DNA of 15,853 nucleotides from CAIOSQ01 sp044359885 (GCA_044359885.1 JBIKLI010000068.1:1-15853); one strand, 5' to 3'. Counted from the stretch's first letter, positions 1-6,887 are shown. Program-made: numbers and translations. The notes: generated by a model from the sequence alone, not told the origin.

Positions 1-438
1 GTCGAGCAGCGTTCGGTCAGCGTCAGCCGCGAGGTCGACTGGCTCCAGGGCGAGCGCCGCTTCCCGGGCGAGTGGCGCCTGCCCGCCGTCACCACCCTCG
101 TGCGCGTCTGCGCCCGCACCGGGTTCGCCGACCGCTGCCGCGTCGAGACCAGATACGACGTCTCGTCGGCAGCACTCTCCGCCAAGCACGCCGCCGACGC
201 CGTACGCGGCCACTGGGCCATCGAAAACAGCCTGCACTGGGTTCTCGACGTCGTCTTCGCCGACGGTCAGGCGCGCGTGCGCAAGGGCCATGGCGCTCAG
301 AACATGGCCGCCGTACGACACTTCGCCATCAACCTCGTCCGAGCCCCACAGCTAAAGAAACGCATCAAGCGAAGGCGCAAAATCGCCGGCTGGAACCCGC
401 AATTCCTCGCCGACATCCTCAATCATCCTGTTCGTTAG
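1..438 (+). CDS. ISAs1-family transposase, C-terminal part (5' end outside window)
   Basis: This is the C-terminal 145 residues of a DDE-type transposase of the ISAs1 family, which cuts and pastes its own element. The frame is open from base 1 to the TAG at 436-438. The segment VSREVDWLQG near the start and the block RGHWAIENSLHWVLDVVF, followed by ARVRKGHGAQNMAAVRHFAIN, match the conserved C-terminal part of the family, including the late catalytic Glu in WAIENSLHW. The basic tail and a closing 'AGWNPQFLADIL' are also typical. An ATG-like start at 100 is internal and not the real start. The gene looks intact to its natural stop. Whether the N-terminal half is intact cannot be seen. Confidence 0.87.
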   Translation, partial: VEQRSVSVSREVDWLQGERRFPGEWRLPAVTTLVRVCARTGFADRCRVETRYDVSSAALSAKHAADAVRGHWAIENSLHWVLDVVFADGQARVRKGHGAQNMAAVRHFAINLVRAPQLKKRIKRRRKIAGWNPQFLADILNHPVR

Positions 439-456
439 CCCGGACCCGGTGCCCTG
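439..456 (+). repeat. Putative right terminal inverted repeat of the ISAs1 element
   Basis: The 18 bases between the transposase stop and the next gene read, on the complementary strand, CAGGGCACCGGGTCCGGG. A CAGGG terminus agrees with what I recall of ISAs1-family ends. The mate at the left end is outside the window, so this remains an inference. The bases after it (457-466) would be one copy of the expected 8-10 bp target duplication. Confidence 0.45.
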
Positions 457-461
457 GGATT

Positions 462-1331
462 TCAGGCGGGCTCGCGCCCAGCCCGCGCGATCAGACGATA
501 CATCGCCCGCACCACCGGCAGTTCGATCAGCTTCCCATCGAGCACGACCAGACCCGATGCGCTTTCCTCGTAGGCGGCGACGATACGCTGCGCGTGCGCG
601 AGTTGCGCCGACGAAGGCGTGAACGCCGCGTGGATCGCCGTCAATTGCTTCGGGTGGATGGCCGCCTTGCCGCCGAACCCGAGCGCCGCCGCCGCGACCG
701 CCTCGCGCGCCAGCCCGCCGGCATCCGCAAGATCGAGATGCGGCACGTCGAGGGCGTCGATCCCCGCGGCGGCGGCGGCGTGCACGACCCGCGACCGGGC
801 GTAGAGCAGCGGCTCCCAGGCATTGGCGCAGCCGAGATCGGCGGACATGTCGACCGCGCCGAACAACAGCGATGCGACCCGCCGGCTGGCGCAGGCGATG
901 GCCATCGCATCCGCCAGCCCAGCATTTGTCTCGACGATGACGTGGAAGCGCAAAGCCTCGAGCCGCGGGACCGCCGTGACCAGTTCGTCCAGCACGCCGA
1001 TCTCGGCCGCGGCACGTGTCTTCGGGATCATGATCCCGGCCGGCGGACGCTCGCATCTCAGCAGCGCGGTCAGGTCCTCGAGGCCGGCCCCGGTGGCGAG
1101 CCCGTTGATGCGGACCAGGAACTCGGCCCGAGCCGCCACCGCGGCCAACGCCGCGAATACGGCCAGGCGGGCCTCGGCCTTGCGATCGGGCGCCACCGCA
1201 TCCTCGAGGTCGATGCAGATCATGTCCGGGCCGGCAGCATCGGCCTTGGCGACCAGTTCGGGCCGCAATCCCGGCACGAACAGAAGGCTGCGGCGCGGCC
1301 GTCCGGCCTGGCCGGCGAGCGAAGACGGCAT
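462..1331 (-). CDS. CitE-like CoA-ester lyase (HpcH/HpaI aldolase / citrate lyase beta family)
   Basis: A 289-residue TIM-barrel enzyme of the CitE / malyl-CoA lyase family, cytoplasmic and Mg-dependent. Members cleave or hydrolyse beta-hydroxyacyl-CoA thioesters such as malyl-CoA, citramalyl-CoA or citryl-CoA. Visible signatures are the N-terminal RRSLLFVPG (13-21), DMICIDLEDAV (36-46), the CoA-site VRIN (73-76), the metal ligands Glu134 in VIVETNAG and Asp161 in FGAVDMSADLG, and GFGGKAAIHPKQL (218-230). Length is normal for stand-alone CitE-like proteins, and no citrate lyase alpha or gamma genes are nearby, so true citrate lyase is unlikely. The start was chosen because the family begins just before RRSLLFVPG; the open frame further upstream overlaps the preceding gene. 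It lies 16 bases downstream of the NDUFA9-family gene and is probably cotranscribed with it. The exact substrate cannot be read from the sequence. Confidence 0.88.
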   Translation of the reverse strand: MPSSLAGQAGRPRRSLLFVPGLRPELVAKADAAGPDMICIDLEDAVAPDRKAEARLAVFAALAAVAARAEFLVRINGLATGAGLEDLTALLRCERPPAGIMIPKTRAAAEIGVLDELVTAVPRLEALRFHVIVETNAGLADAMAIACASRRVASLLFGAVDMSADLGCANAWEPLLYARSRVVHAAAAAGIDALDVPHLDLADAGGLAREAVAAAALGFGGKAAIHPKQLTAIHAAFTPSSAQLAHAQRIVAAYEESASGLVVLDGKLIELPVVRAMYRLIARAGREPA

Positions 1332-1347
1332 GCGCAGCCCGTCCCCG

Positions 1348-2298
1348 TCAGCCCCGCGGCGCGAACCGGCCGCCGCGGCGATACGCTTCCAGATAGAGCG
1401 GAACCACCGCCTCGATGGGGGTCGGCTCGATGCCGAGGCTGCGAAGGCCGGGCGCGCCCTCGGACACGACGTTGTCGCGGCGGAGCAATTCGACCTGGTC
1501 GCGCGTGAGTTGCGGCGCGGGTAGCCGTTCCAGCACCGTCGCCAGGATTCGTGCAACGCCGAAGGGCAGGTTGACCAGCGCACGCCGCCGCCGCGTCTCG
1601 ATCAGGACGAACTCCATCGCCTCGCGCATCGTCAGGACGCGCGGTCCACCGAGTTCGAAGGTCTTGCCGGAGGCAGCGGGATCGCCGAGTGCCGCGACGA
1701 TCGCCGCCGCGACGTCGCCGACATAGACCGGCTGCAGCTTCGTCGCCCCGCCACCGATCAGAGGCAGGGCTGGCGCGAACAGCGCGAGCCGGGCGAAGCG
1801 ATTGAAGAAATCGTCCTCGGGGCCGAAAACGACCGAGGGCCGCAGGATCGGCGCATCCGGATAATGCCGCCGCACGCCAGCCTCCCCGGCCGCCTTGCTG
1901 CGCGCATAGGCGGAAGGCGAACCGGGATCGGCGCCGATCGCGGAGACGTGGACGAAGCGCCCTGCGCCGGCCGCCCGGGCGGCGGCGGCGATGCGCTCGG
2001 CGCCCTGTGCCTGGATCGCCTCGAAGCGCTGGTGCCCGCCCTCGGCGAGGATACCGACGAGATTGACGACCGCATCGGCGCCGGTGACCGCCTCAGCGAC
2101 CGCGCCCGCGTCCCGGATATCGACCCGCATCGGCACGATCTGGCCGACATCGCCCATCGGCTTGAGGAACGCAGCGGCGACCGGATCGCGCACGGCGACG
2201 CGAACGACGTCGCCGCGCGCGGCCAGACGTCGCACCAGATGCCGTCCAATGAAGCCAGAGCCGCCGAAGACCGTCAGTCGGCGTGCCGTCGTCGTCAT
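1348..2298 (-). CDS. Complex I NDUFA9-family NAD(P)-binding protein (atypical SDR)
   Basis: A 316-residue extended/atypical short-chain dehydrogenase of the family annotated in bacteria as 'complex I NDUFA9 subunit family'. The Rossmann glycine motif FGGSGFIG spans 11-18, the nucleotide-binding core continues through NLVGIL (79-84), and a YARSK motif (Tyr131, Lys135) sits at the SDR active-site position. In mitochondria NDUFA9 is an accessory NADH dehydrogenase subunit that binds NADPH and stabilises the matrix arm. In alphaproteobacteria the role is less certain (assembly, quinone-linked or sugar-nucleotide chemistry are possible). The ATG is preceded by AGGAG about 8 bases upstream and by a good sigma70-type promoter. 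No nuo genes are in the window, so a link to complex I is inferred from family name only. Confidence 0.88.
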   Translation of the reverse strand: MTTTARRLTVFGGSGFIGRHLVRRLAARGDVVRVAVRDPVAAAFLKPMGDVGQIVPMRVDIRDAGAVAEAVTGADAVVNLVGILAEGGHQRFEAIQAQGAERIAAAARAAGAGRFVHVSAIGADPGSPSAYARSKAAGEAGVRRHYPDAPILRPSVVFGPEDDFFNRFARLALFAPALPLIGGGATKLQPVYVGDVAAAIVAALGDPAASGKTFELGGPRVLTMREAMEFVLIETRRRRALVNLPFGVARILATVLERLPAPQLTRDQVELLRRDNVVSEGAPGLRSLGIEPTPIEAVVPLYLEAYRRGGRFAPRG

Positions 2299-2328
2299 CG
2301 GCCACTCCTCTCGAGACGCTTCGCGCCG

Positions 2329-2356
2329 CTTATAAACACGCCCGCCGCGGGGTCAA
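2329..2356 (-). promoter_or_regulatory. Sigma70-type promoter of the NDUFA9-family / CitE-like unit
   Basis: On the minus strand TTGACC (2356-2351) is followed after 16 bases by TATAAG (2334-2329). The match to the -35/-10 consensus is good and stands out in GC-rich surroundings. Transcription would start about 20-25 bases upstream of the ATG at 2298, leaving room for the AGGAG ribosome site. It should drive both minus-strand genes. Confidence 0.6.
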
Positions 2357-2404
2357 GGCGCGCCGGCCGGGCCACGCGCAGGTCGAGATGGCTCGACAAT
2401 GCAT

Positions 2405-2433
2405 TTGACGCGACGCCGGGTCTTGGCTACTGA
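2405..2433 (+). promoter_or_regulatory. Probable promoter of tRNA-Leu
   Basis: TTGACG (2405-2410) is followed after 17 bases by TACTGA (2428-2433). The -35 is strong and the -10 mediocre. It lies about 47 bases upstream of the mature tRNA 5' end, which would give a leader of about 40 bases for RNase P to remove. Confidence 0.42.
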
Positions 2434-2480
2434 ACGCGTCGCACGGCGGTTCCCGGAAGGGATCCGGCGGGCGAGCGCGG

Positions 2481-2567
2481 GCCCGGGTGGCGGAATTGGT
2501 AGACGCGCTAGATTCAGGTTCTAGTGGCCGAAAGGCCGTGGAAGTTCGAGTCTTCTCTCGGGCACCA
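2481..2567 (+). tRNA. tRNA-Leu (anticodon CAG), CCA encoded
   Basis: An 87-base class II tRNA that reads the CUG leucine codon, which is frequent in this GC-rich genome. The acceptor stem pairs 2481-2487 with 2557-2563 with one G-U pair. The anticodon stem CTAGA/TCTAG (2508-2512 with 2520-2524) encloses a seven-base loop with CAG at 2515-2517. A long variable arm with a GGCC-GAAA-GGCC hairpin follows, as expected for leucine tRNA. The T loop TTCGAGT is canonical. The discriminator is A2564 and CCA is encoded at 2565-2567. It has its own upstream promoter-like sequence and a downstream hairpin. Confidence 0.95.
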
Positions 2568-2584
2568 GACGCGCAGCGGCGGAT

Positions 2585-2611
2585 CGCCGGCGACTCGCAA
2601 GAGCGCCGGCG
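2585..2611 (+). terminator. Terminator-like hairpin after tRNA-Leu
   Basis: An 8-bp stem CGCCGGCG (2585-2592 with 2604-2611) continues, after one bulged A, into CTC/GAG closed by a GCAA tetraloop (2597-2600). It is followed by GTTCCCTGTTTCCC, a weak U-containing tail. It may end the tRNA transcript or mark the 3' trailer for processing. The poor U tract makes termination partial at best, so read-through into the RNase D gene is possible. Confidence 0.5.
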
Positions 2612-2677
2612 GTTCCCTGTTTCCCGCCGGACGATGCTTCGTGTGCGCTCCGGCACCCCGACGACGCCCGAGGCGCC

Positions 2678-3289
2678 ATGACCATCACACTGCACGAAGG
2701 CGACCTGCCCGCCGGGCTCGATTTCGGGCCGTCGCTCGCGATCGACACCGAGACGATGGGCCTCAATCCGGTGCGCGACCGGCTATGCGTTGTCCAGATG
2801 TGCGGCGCCGCCGGCGAGGTTCATCTGGTCCGGTTCGCGCGCGGGCCCTACGACGCCCCGCGTCTGCGCGCCCTGCTCGCGGACCGGTCGGTCCTCAAGA
2901 TCTTCCATTTCGCGCGATTCGATCTGGCGACGTTGCGCCATCACCTTGGCGTGATGCCGGGGCCGGTCTACTGCACGAAGATGGCGTCGCGGCTTGTCCG
3001 CACGTTCACCGATCGCCACGGGCTCAAGGACATCGCTCGCGACCTCCTCGGGGTGGAACTGAGCAAGGAGCAGCAATCCTCGGATTGGGGGGCCAGCGAC
3101 CTGACCGCAGCCCAGCAACGCTACGCCGCCGCCGACGTCCTGCATCTTCATGCCATCAAGCGGCGTCTCGACGAGATGCTGGCGCGCGAAGGCCGCAGCG
3201 AACTGGCGCAGGCCGTGTTCGAGTGCCTGCCGGTTCGCGCCGAACTCGATCTGCTGGGCTGGGCGGAGACGGATTTCTTCGCCCATTGA
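2678..3289 (+). CDS. rnd: Ribonuclease D (short form), DEDDy 3'-5' exonuclease
   Basis: A 203-residue cytoplasmic exoribonuclease that trims the 3' ends of tRNA precursors and other small RNAs. The full DEDDy set is visible: Asp23 and Glu25 in AIDTETMGL, Asp82 in HFARFDLA, and Tyr149 with Asp153 in QRYAAADV. A single exonuclease domain is present; the C-terminal HRDC domains of the E. coli enzyme are missing, which is the usual alphaproteobacterial short form of about 200 residues. The ATG at 2678 has GAGG about 5 bases upstream, and the protein begins with the expected beta strand just before the first motif. It follows a tRNA gene by 110 bases and precedes the kdsD-lpt block. A hairpin at 3302 may separate it from that block. 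Confidence 0.92.
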   Translation: MTITLHEGDLPAGLDFGPSLAIDTETMGLNPVRDRLCVVQMCGAAGEVHLVRFARGPYDAPRLRALLADRSVLKIFHFARFDLATLRHHLGVMPGPVYCTKMASRLVRTFTDRHGLKDIARDLLGVELSKEQQSSDWGASDLTAAQQRYAAADVLHLHAIKRRLDEMLAREGRSELAQAVFECLPVRAELDLLGWAETDFFAH

Positions 3290-3301
3290 GATGCCGCATT
3301 G

Positions 3302-3317
3302 GTCCGGTGGGCCGGAC
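3302..3317 (+). terminator. Hairpin downstream of ribonuclease D
   Basis: A perfect 6-bp stem GTCCGG/CCGGAC (3302-3307 with 3312-3317) with a four-base loop, starting 13 bases after the RNase D stop. It is followed by GTGGTTTCATT, which contains only a short T run. It could be a weak intrinsic terminator separating rnd from the downstream operon. Confidence 0.4.
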
Positions 3318-3391
3318 GTGGTTTCATTCGCCATTAATCATTTTCCGGCATAGATCTTGCTGTTTTGCAATGGCAAGGCCAAGTTGACGGC
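3318..3391 (+). promoter_or_regulatory. AT-richer intergenic segment, likely promoter region of the kdsD-lpt operon
   Basis: This stretch is markedly richer in A and T than its surroundings (for example ATTAATCATTTTCC at 3333-3346) and precedes a long polycistronic block, so it probably carries the operon promoter. I could not settle on one -35/-10 pair; TAGATC at 3351 and TGCAAT at 3366 are weak -10 candidates. It also contains an interrupted dyad CTTGC (3356-3360) ... GCAAG (3373-3377) that might be an operator. Confidence 0.35.
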
Positions 3392-3451
3392 ATGAGCGAC
3401 CACCGCGCCCTCCGCTCCGGGAGTGCCGCCCTCGAGGTCAGGCATCCATGA
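3392..3451 (+). CDS. Possible 19-codon leader ORF overlapping the kdsD start
   Basis: An ATG at 3392 opens a 19-residue frame (begins MSDHRALRSG, ends VRHP) whose TGA at 3449-3451 overlaps the kdsD ATG at 3448 as ATGA. The same overlap geometry joins the next three gene pairs downstream. The ribosome site is weak, the peptide has no recognisable family, and the overlap could be chance, so this is only a candidate for translational coupling of kdsD. Confidence 0.22.
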   Translation: MSDHRALRSGSAALEVRHP

Positions 3452-4440
3452 CCGCGGAAACTTCCCGTCGCGAGGACGCCCTGGAGGCCTGCACCGACCT
3501 CGCCGCCGCGTACCGCGTCCTGGCGCTCGAAAGCCGCGCCGTCGCGGCACTGGCCGACGCGCTCGACCAGACCTTCGCCGCCGCCCTCGACCTGCTGGCC
3601 GCGGCCAGCGGCCGGGTCATCGTCACGGGCATGGGCAAGTCCGGCCTGGTGGGCCGGAAGATCGCCGCGACCTTCGCCTCCACGGGCACGCCCGCCCAAT
3701 ACGTGCATCCCGCGGAGGCCAGTCATGGCGACCTCGGCATGATCGCGGCGAGCGATGCGATCCTCGCCTTGTCGAATTCGGGCGAAACGCCCGAGCTTGC
3801 CGATCTGCTCGCGCATGCGCGGCGCTTCCGTATCCCTCTGGTCGCCGTCACCGCGCGCGCCGGTTCGACGCTGGCCCAGACCGCAGACGTCGCGCTGACC
3901 CTGCCGCCGATGCCCGAAGCCTGCCCGATGGGGCTCGCCCCCACGACGTCGACGACGATGATGCTCGCTCTCGGCGACGCGATGGCGGTCGCGCTCCTCG
4001 AACGCAAGGGCTTCACCGCCGAACAGTTCCGGGTCTTCCATCCGGGGGGGCGGCTCGGAAAGCGCCTCTTGAAGGTCAGCGAGCTGATGCATGGCGGCGA
4101 CCAGATGCCGCTGGTGGAACCCATGACCCGGATGAGCGAGGCGCTGATCGTCATGACCGCGCGAAGCTTCGGCTGCGCCATCGTCGTCGACGCCGACGGA
4201 CGGCTGGCGGGCATCGTCACCGACGGCGATCTGCGCCGGCACATGAGCCCCGATCTGCCGAGCCAGCCGGTCTGCCGCATCATGAGCCTCGCGCCCAAGA
4301 CGATCCGCCCGGGCGCGCTGGCTGCGGAGGCGCTCGGCTACATGAACGAGCGCGGCGTCACCCAGCTTGTCGTGGTCGACGAGGATCGTCCCGTGGGCGT
4401 GGTGCGGATGCACGACATCCTGCGCGCGGGCGTCGCATGA
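3448..4440 (+). CDS. kdsD: Arabinose-5-phosphate isomerase KdsD (KpsF/GutQ family)
   Basis: A 330-residue cytoplasmic isomerase converting D-ribulose 5-phosphate to D-arabinose 5-phosphate, the first committed precursor of Kdo in the LPS inner core. An SIS domain covers about residues 40-175, with TGMGKSG (60-66), ASHGDLG (91-97; His93) and SNSGETPE (109-116). The family motif FHPGGRLG lies at 197-204 (His198). Two CBS domains follow at about 211-265 and 275-328, with IVTDGDLRR in the first and GVVRMHDILR in the second; these usually bind nucleotide or nucleotide-sugar effectors. GAGG lies about 10 bases upstream of the ATG. Its last codons overlap lptC by ATGA. The KdsC phosphatase that often accompanies it is not in this window. 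Paralogues (KpsF, GutQ) are the alternative names, but the lpt context favours KdsD. Confidence 0.95.
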   Translation: MTAETSRREDALEACTDLAAAYRVLALESRAVAALADALDQTFAAALDLLAAASGRVIVTGMGKSGLVGRKIAATFASTGTPAQYVHPAEASHGDLGMIAASDAILALSNSGETPELADLLAHARRFRIPLVAVTARAGSTLAQTADVALTLPPMPEACPMGLAPTTSTTMMLALGDAMAVALLERKGFTAEQFRVFHPGGRLGKRLLKVSELMHGGDQMPLVEPMTRMSEALIVMTARSFGCAIVVDADGRLAGIVTDGDLRRHMSPDLPSQPVCRIMSLAPKTIRPGALAAEALGYMNERGVTQLVVVDEDRPVGVVRMHDILRAGVA

Positions 4441-5165
4441 CCCCCGCACCCGACACCGCCGCCGTCGCCACGGACGACGTCCGTCCGGCGCGCAACATCG
4501 GCGACCGTCTCGCCAATTTCGTGCCGCTGCCCGCGCGGCGGCTGAGTCTCGCCTACAGCCGGTTCGTGCTGTCGATGAAGATCGCGCTGCCGGCGGCCGC
4601 CGTCGGCCTGCTGCTGCTCGTCGCGCTCTGGTCGCAGTTCCAGGGCGGCGAACATCGCTTCGCCCTGCCGAAGGTCGTGCTGAAACCGGACGACCTGGAG
4701 AATCTGCGCATGGAGTCGCCCCGGTTCGTCGGGCTCGACACGCGCAACCAGCCGTTCCTGGTCACCGCCCGCCTCGCCACCCAGGTCTCGCCCGGCGGTC
4801 CGGTCACGGAGCTCGACGAGCCGAAGGGAGACATCACCCTCGCCAACGGGACATGGATCTCGATGGAGGCCGAGCGCGGGCTCTACGACCATCGTGCCGA
4901 AAGCCTCCTCCTCACCGAGGGCGTGACCGTGTTCCAGGATCGCGGCTACCAGCTCCAGACCCGCAGCGCGCGCTTCATGTTCAGGCCCGGCGACGCGCAG
5001 GGCGACGAGCCCGTGAAGGGTCAAGGTCATGACTTCGAGCTGAGCGGCGAAGGCTTCCGCATCGAGAACAAGGGCGCCCGGCTTCATCTGACGGGCGAAT
5101 CCCGGATCCTCTTCCACCCGCGTCGAACCAACGAGGCCACGGCACCGGCCAGGGGGCGTCCATGA
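4437..5165 (+). CDS. lptC: LPS export ABC transporter periplasmic protein LptC
   Basis: A 242-residue bitopic inner-membrane protein of the LptC (DUF1239) family. It receives LPS from the LptB2FG transporter and passes it to LptA in the periplasm. A cytoplasmic tail of about 45 residues precedes one membrane segment at roughly 47-66 (KIALPAAAVGLLLLVALW), followed by a periplasmic beta-jellyroll domain from about 70 on. It is longer than E. coli LptC (about 190 residues), with the extra length mainly in the N-terminal tail and a charged C-terminal end. The ATG overlaps the kdsD stop (ATGA) and the TGA overlaps the lptA start in the same way, so it is translationally coupled on both sides. The sequence itself is poorly conserved across bacteria; the identification rests on topology and gene order. 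Confidence 0.9.
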   Translation: MTPAPDTAAVATDDVRPARNIGDRLANFVPLPARRLSLAYSRFVLSMKIALPAAAVGLLLLVALWSQFQGGEHRFALPKVVLKPDDLENLRMESPRFVGLDTRNQPFLVTARLATQVSPGGPVTELDEPKGDITLANGTWISMEAERGLYDHRAESLLLTEGVTVFQDRGYQLQTRSARFMFRPGDAQGDEPVKGQGHDFELSGEGFRIENKGARLHLTGESRILFHPRRTNEATAPARGRP

Positions 5166-6088
5166 GTCTGCGATCGATCCTGGCGGCGGGAATGCTCGCC
5201 GCCACGCTCGCTTCGACGGCAGCGCAGGTCGGCAATGCCCAGGCGCGCGGCGCGACCGGCTCGACCCGGCCCGCCGATACGGGCCAGCCCATCGAGATCG
5301 TGGCCCGCGACGGCATCGAATGGGACCGGGAGAACATGCGCTACGTCGCTCGCGGCGCCGCGCGCGTGACCCAGGACGACAAGACCATCGAGGCGGACAC
5401 GCTGACCGCGCATTACCGGGAGGGTCCGGGCGGCGGCACCGAGATCTACCGCTACACCGCCGCCGGCAACGTCCGGATCGCGAGCGCCTCCCAGCGCGCG
5501 GTCGCGGACAACGGCGTCTACGACGTCGACGGCGGGGTCGTCACCCTGACCGGAAGCGCCATGAAGATCACCACGGCGTCGCACGAGATCACCGCGCGGG
5601 ACAGCCTCGAATACTGGGAACGGAAGGAGATGGCGGTCGCGCGGGGCGACGCGCTGGTCGTGACGGGGGATGGGCGCCGCATCTCGGCCGACATGCTCGC
5701 CGCCTATTTCACCCAGGCGCCGCCGCCTGGAGCGGCCAGATCCGCATCCGCCGCGCGTCGCCAGCCAGCGCCGTCGGCGGCGGGCGTCCCGACGCCCGCC
5801 GGCGACCGCCGGCTCGACCGCGTCGAAGCCGTCGGCAAGGCGATCGTGACCACCGCGACCGAGATCGCGCAAGGCGACAAGGGTCAGTACAACGCGACGA
5901 CGGGCATCGCGACCATGACCGGCAACGTCAAGCTGACGCGCGGGCGCAGCCAGGCCGCAGGCGACGTGCTGGAACTCAACCTCAACACCGGCCTCTACAA
6001 GCTGAGTTGCAAGCCGGGCGCCGGCTCGACCTGCGTTCGCGGCCTGTTCGTCCCGGAACGGCGCGGGGACGCGCGCCCGGCACCATGA
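5162..6088 (+). CDS. lptA: LPS transport periplasmic bridge protein LptA (long form)
   Basis: A 308-residue secreted protein of the LptA/OstA family. It forms the periplasmic bridge between LptC and LptD. The N-terminus has a signal peptide (hydrophobic run IL..AAGMLAATLASTAA, probable cleavage after GNAQA, near residue 28). Repeating beta-jellyroll strands run from about 43 to 185 (for example GIEWDRENMRYVARGAARV and ARDSLEYWERKEMAVARG). A low-complexity Ala/Pro/Ser linker spans about 186-215. A second stretch at about 219-275 (GQYNATTGIATMTGNVKL) repeats the OstA strand pattern. This is longer than E. coli LptA (185 residues). Cys283 and Cys291 near the C-terminus could form a disulfide. 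It overlaps lptC and lptB by ATGA on both sides. Confidence 0.9.
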   Translation: MSLRSILAAGMLAATLASTAAQVGNAQARGATGSTRPADTGQPIEIVARDGIEWDRENMRYVARGAARVTQDDKTIEADTLTAHYREGPGGGTEIYRYTAAGNVRIASASQRAVADNGVYDVDGGVVTLTGSAMKITTASHEITARDSLEYWERKEMAVARGDALVVTGDGRRISADMLAAYFTQAPPPGAARSASAARRQPAPSAAGVPTPAGDRRLDRVEAVGKAIVTTATEIAQGDKGQYNATTGIATMTGNVKLTRGRSQAAGDVLELNLNTGLYKLSCKPGAGSTCVRGLFVPERRGDARPAP

Positions 6089-6864
6089 GCGCGACCGACA
6101 CATCGTCGCGGGCGAGCCCCGGGCCGGCGCTGGTCGCCGACAACCGGGGGCTGGTGGCGACCAAGCTCGGCAAGTCGTTCCGGAAGCGTCCCGTGCTGCG
6201 CGACGCAAGCCTGCGCGTACAGCGTGGCGAGGCGGTCGGCCTTCTCGGCCCCAACGGCGCCGGCAAGACGACCTGCTTCTACATCATCACCGGCCTGTTG
6301 GCGCCGGATTACGGAACGATATCGCTGGACGGCGTCGACCTGACCGGCCTGCCCATGTACCGGCGCGCCAAGCTCGGCATCGGCTATCTGCCCCAGGAGG
6401 CGTCGATCTTCCGCGGCATGACCGTCGAACAGAACATCCGCGCGGTCATCGAACTGATCGAAAAGGATCCTGACCGCCGCGCGGCGATGCTCGAGGATCT
6501 GCTCGCCGAGTTCTCGATCACCCATCTGCGGCGCACGCCCGCACTGGCGCTGTCCGGCGGCGAACGCCGGCGCACCGAGATCGCGCGGGCGCTCGCCTCA
6601 CGACCCAGCTTCATGCTGCTCGACGAGCCGCTGGCGGGGATCGATCCGATCGCCGTCGGCGAGATCCGCGAACTCGTGAAGCATCTCAAGGACCGCGGGA
6701 TCGGCGTGCTGATCACCGACCACAACGTGCGCGAGACCCTCGACATCGTCGACCGCGCCTACATCCTGCACGACGGCCGTGTGCTGATGGAGGGGACGCC
6801 GGGCGAGATCGTCGGCGACGCGAATGTCCGTCGCGTCTATCTCGGCGAGCGTTTCTCGCTTTGA
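6085..6864 (+). CDS. lptB: LPS export ABC transporter ATPase LptB
   Basis: A 259-residue cytoplasmic ATPase that dimerises and, with LptF and LptG (not in the window), extracts LPS from the inner membrane. All ABC motifs are present: Walker A GPNGAGKT (55-62), Q-loop Gln104 in YLPQEASIF, signature LSGGE (156-160) followed by RRRTEIARAL, Walker B MLLDEP (177-182) with catalytic Glu181, and switch His213 in ITDHNVRETL. The sequences YLPQEASIFRGMTVEQNI and LAGIDPIAVGEI are characteristic of LptB rather than of branched-chain amino acid LivG/F ATPases. About 20 residues precede the usual N-terminus. The ATG overlaps the lptA stop, and rpoN follows after 23 bases. Confidence 0.96.
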   Translation: MSATDTSSRASPGPALVADNRGLVATKLGKSFRKRPVLRDASLRVQRGEAVGLLGPNGAGKTTCFYIITGLLAPDYGTISLDGVDLTGLPMYRRAKLGIGYLPQEASIFRGMTVEQNIRAVIELIEKDPDRRAAMLEDLLAEFSITHLRRTPALALSGGERRRTEIARALASRPSFMLLDEPLAGIDPIAVGEIRELVKHLKDRGIGVLITDHNVRETLDIVDRAYILHDGRVLMEGTPGEIVGDANVRRVYLGERFSL

Positions 6865-6887
6865 GCGGCCGGGGGCGCTGACGGGAC

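Larger units (their letters stand above)
1..456 (+). mobile_element. Right-hand part of an ISAs1-family insertion sequence
   Basis: The left edge of the window lies inside an insertion sequence. Frame 1 encodes the C-terminal third of an ISAs1-type transposase ending at 438. It is followed by 18 bases ending in GCCCTG at 451-456, whose complement starts CAGGGC, the type of terminus I recall for ISAs1 elements. The left end and the flanking duplication on that side are outside the window, so element length and intactness cannot be judged. The boundary at 456 is inferred from the terminal motif alone. Confidence 0.65.

Noticed and set aside
1332..1583. N-terminal extension of the CitE-like protein to 373 residues
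   Set aside because: It overlaps the NDUFA9-family gene and has no similarity to the family; the conserved domain begins just after the ATG at 1331.
3356..3377. Possible sigma54 -24/-12 promoter in the TTGC/TGGC-containing segment before kdsD
   Set aside because: The GG and GC dinucleotides are not at the required spacing in either orientation; only an interrupted dyad is supported.
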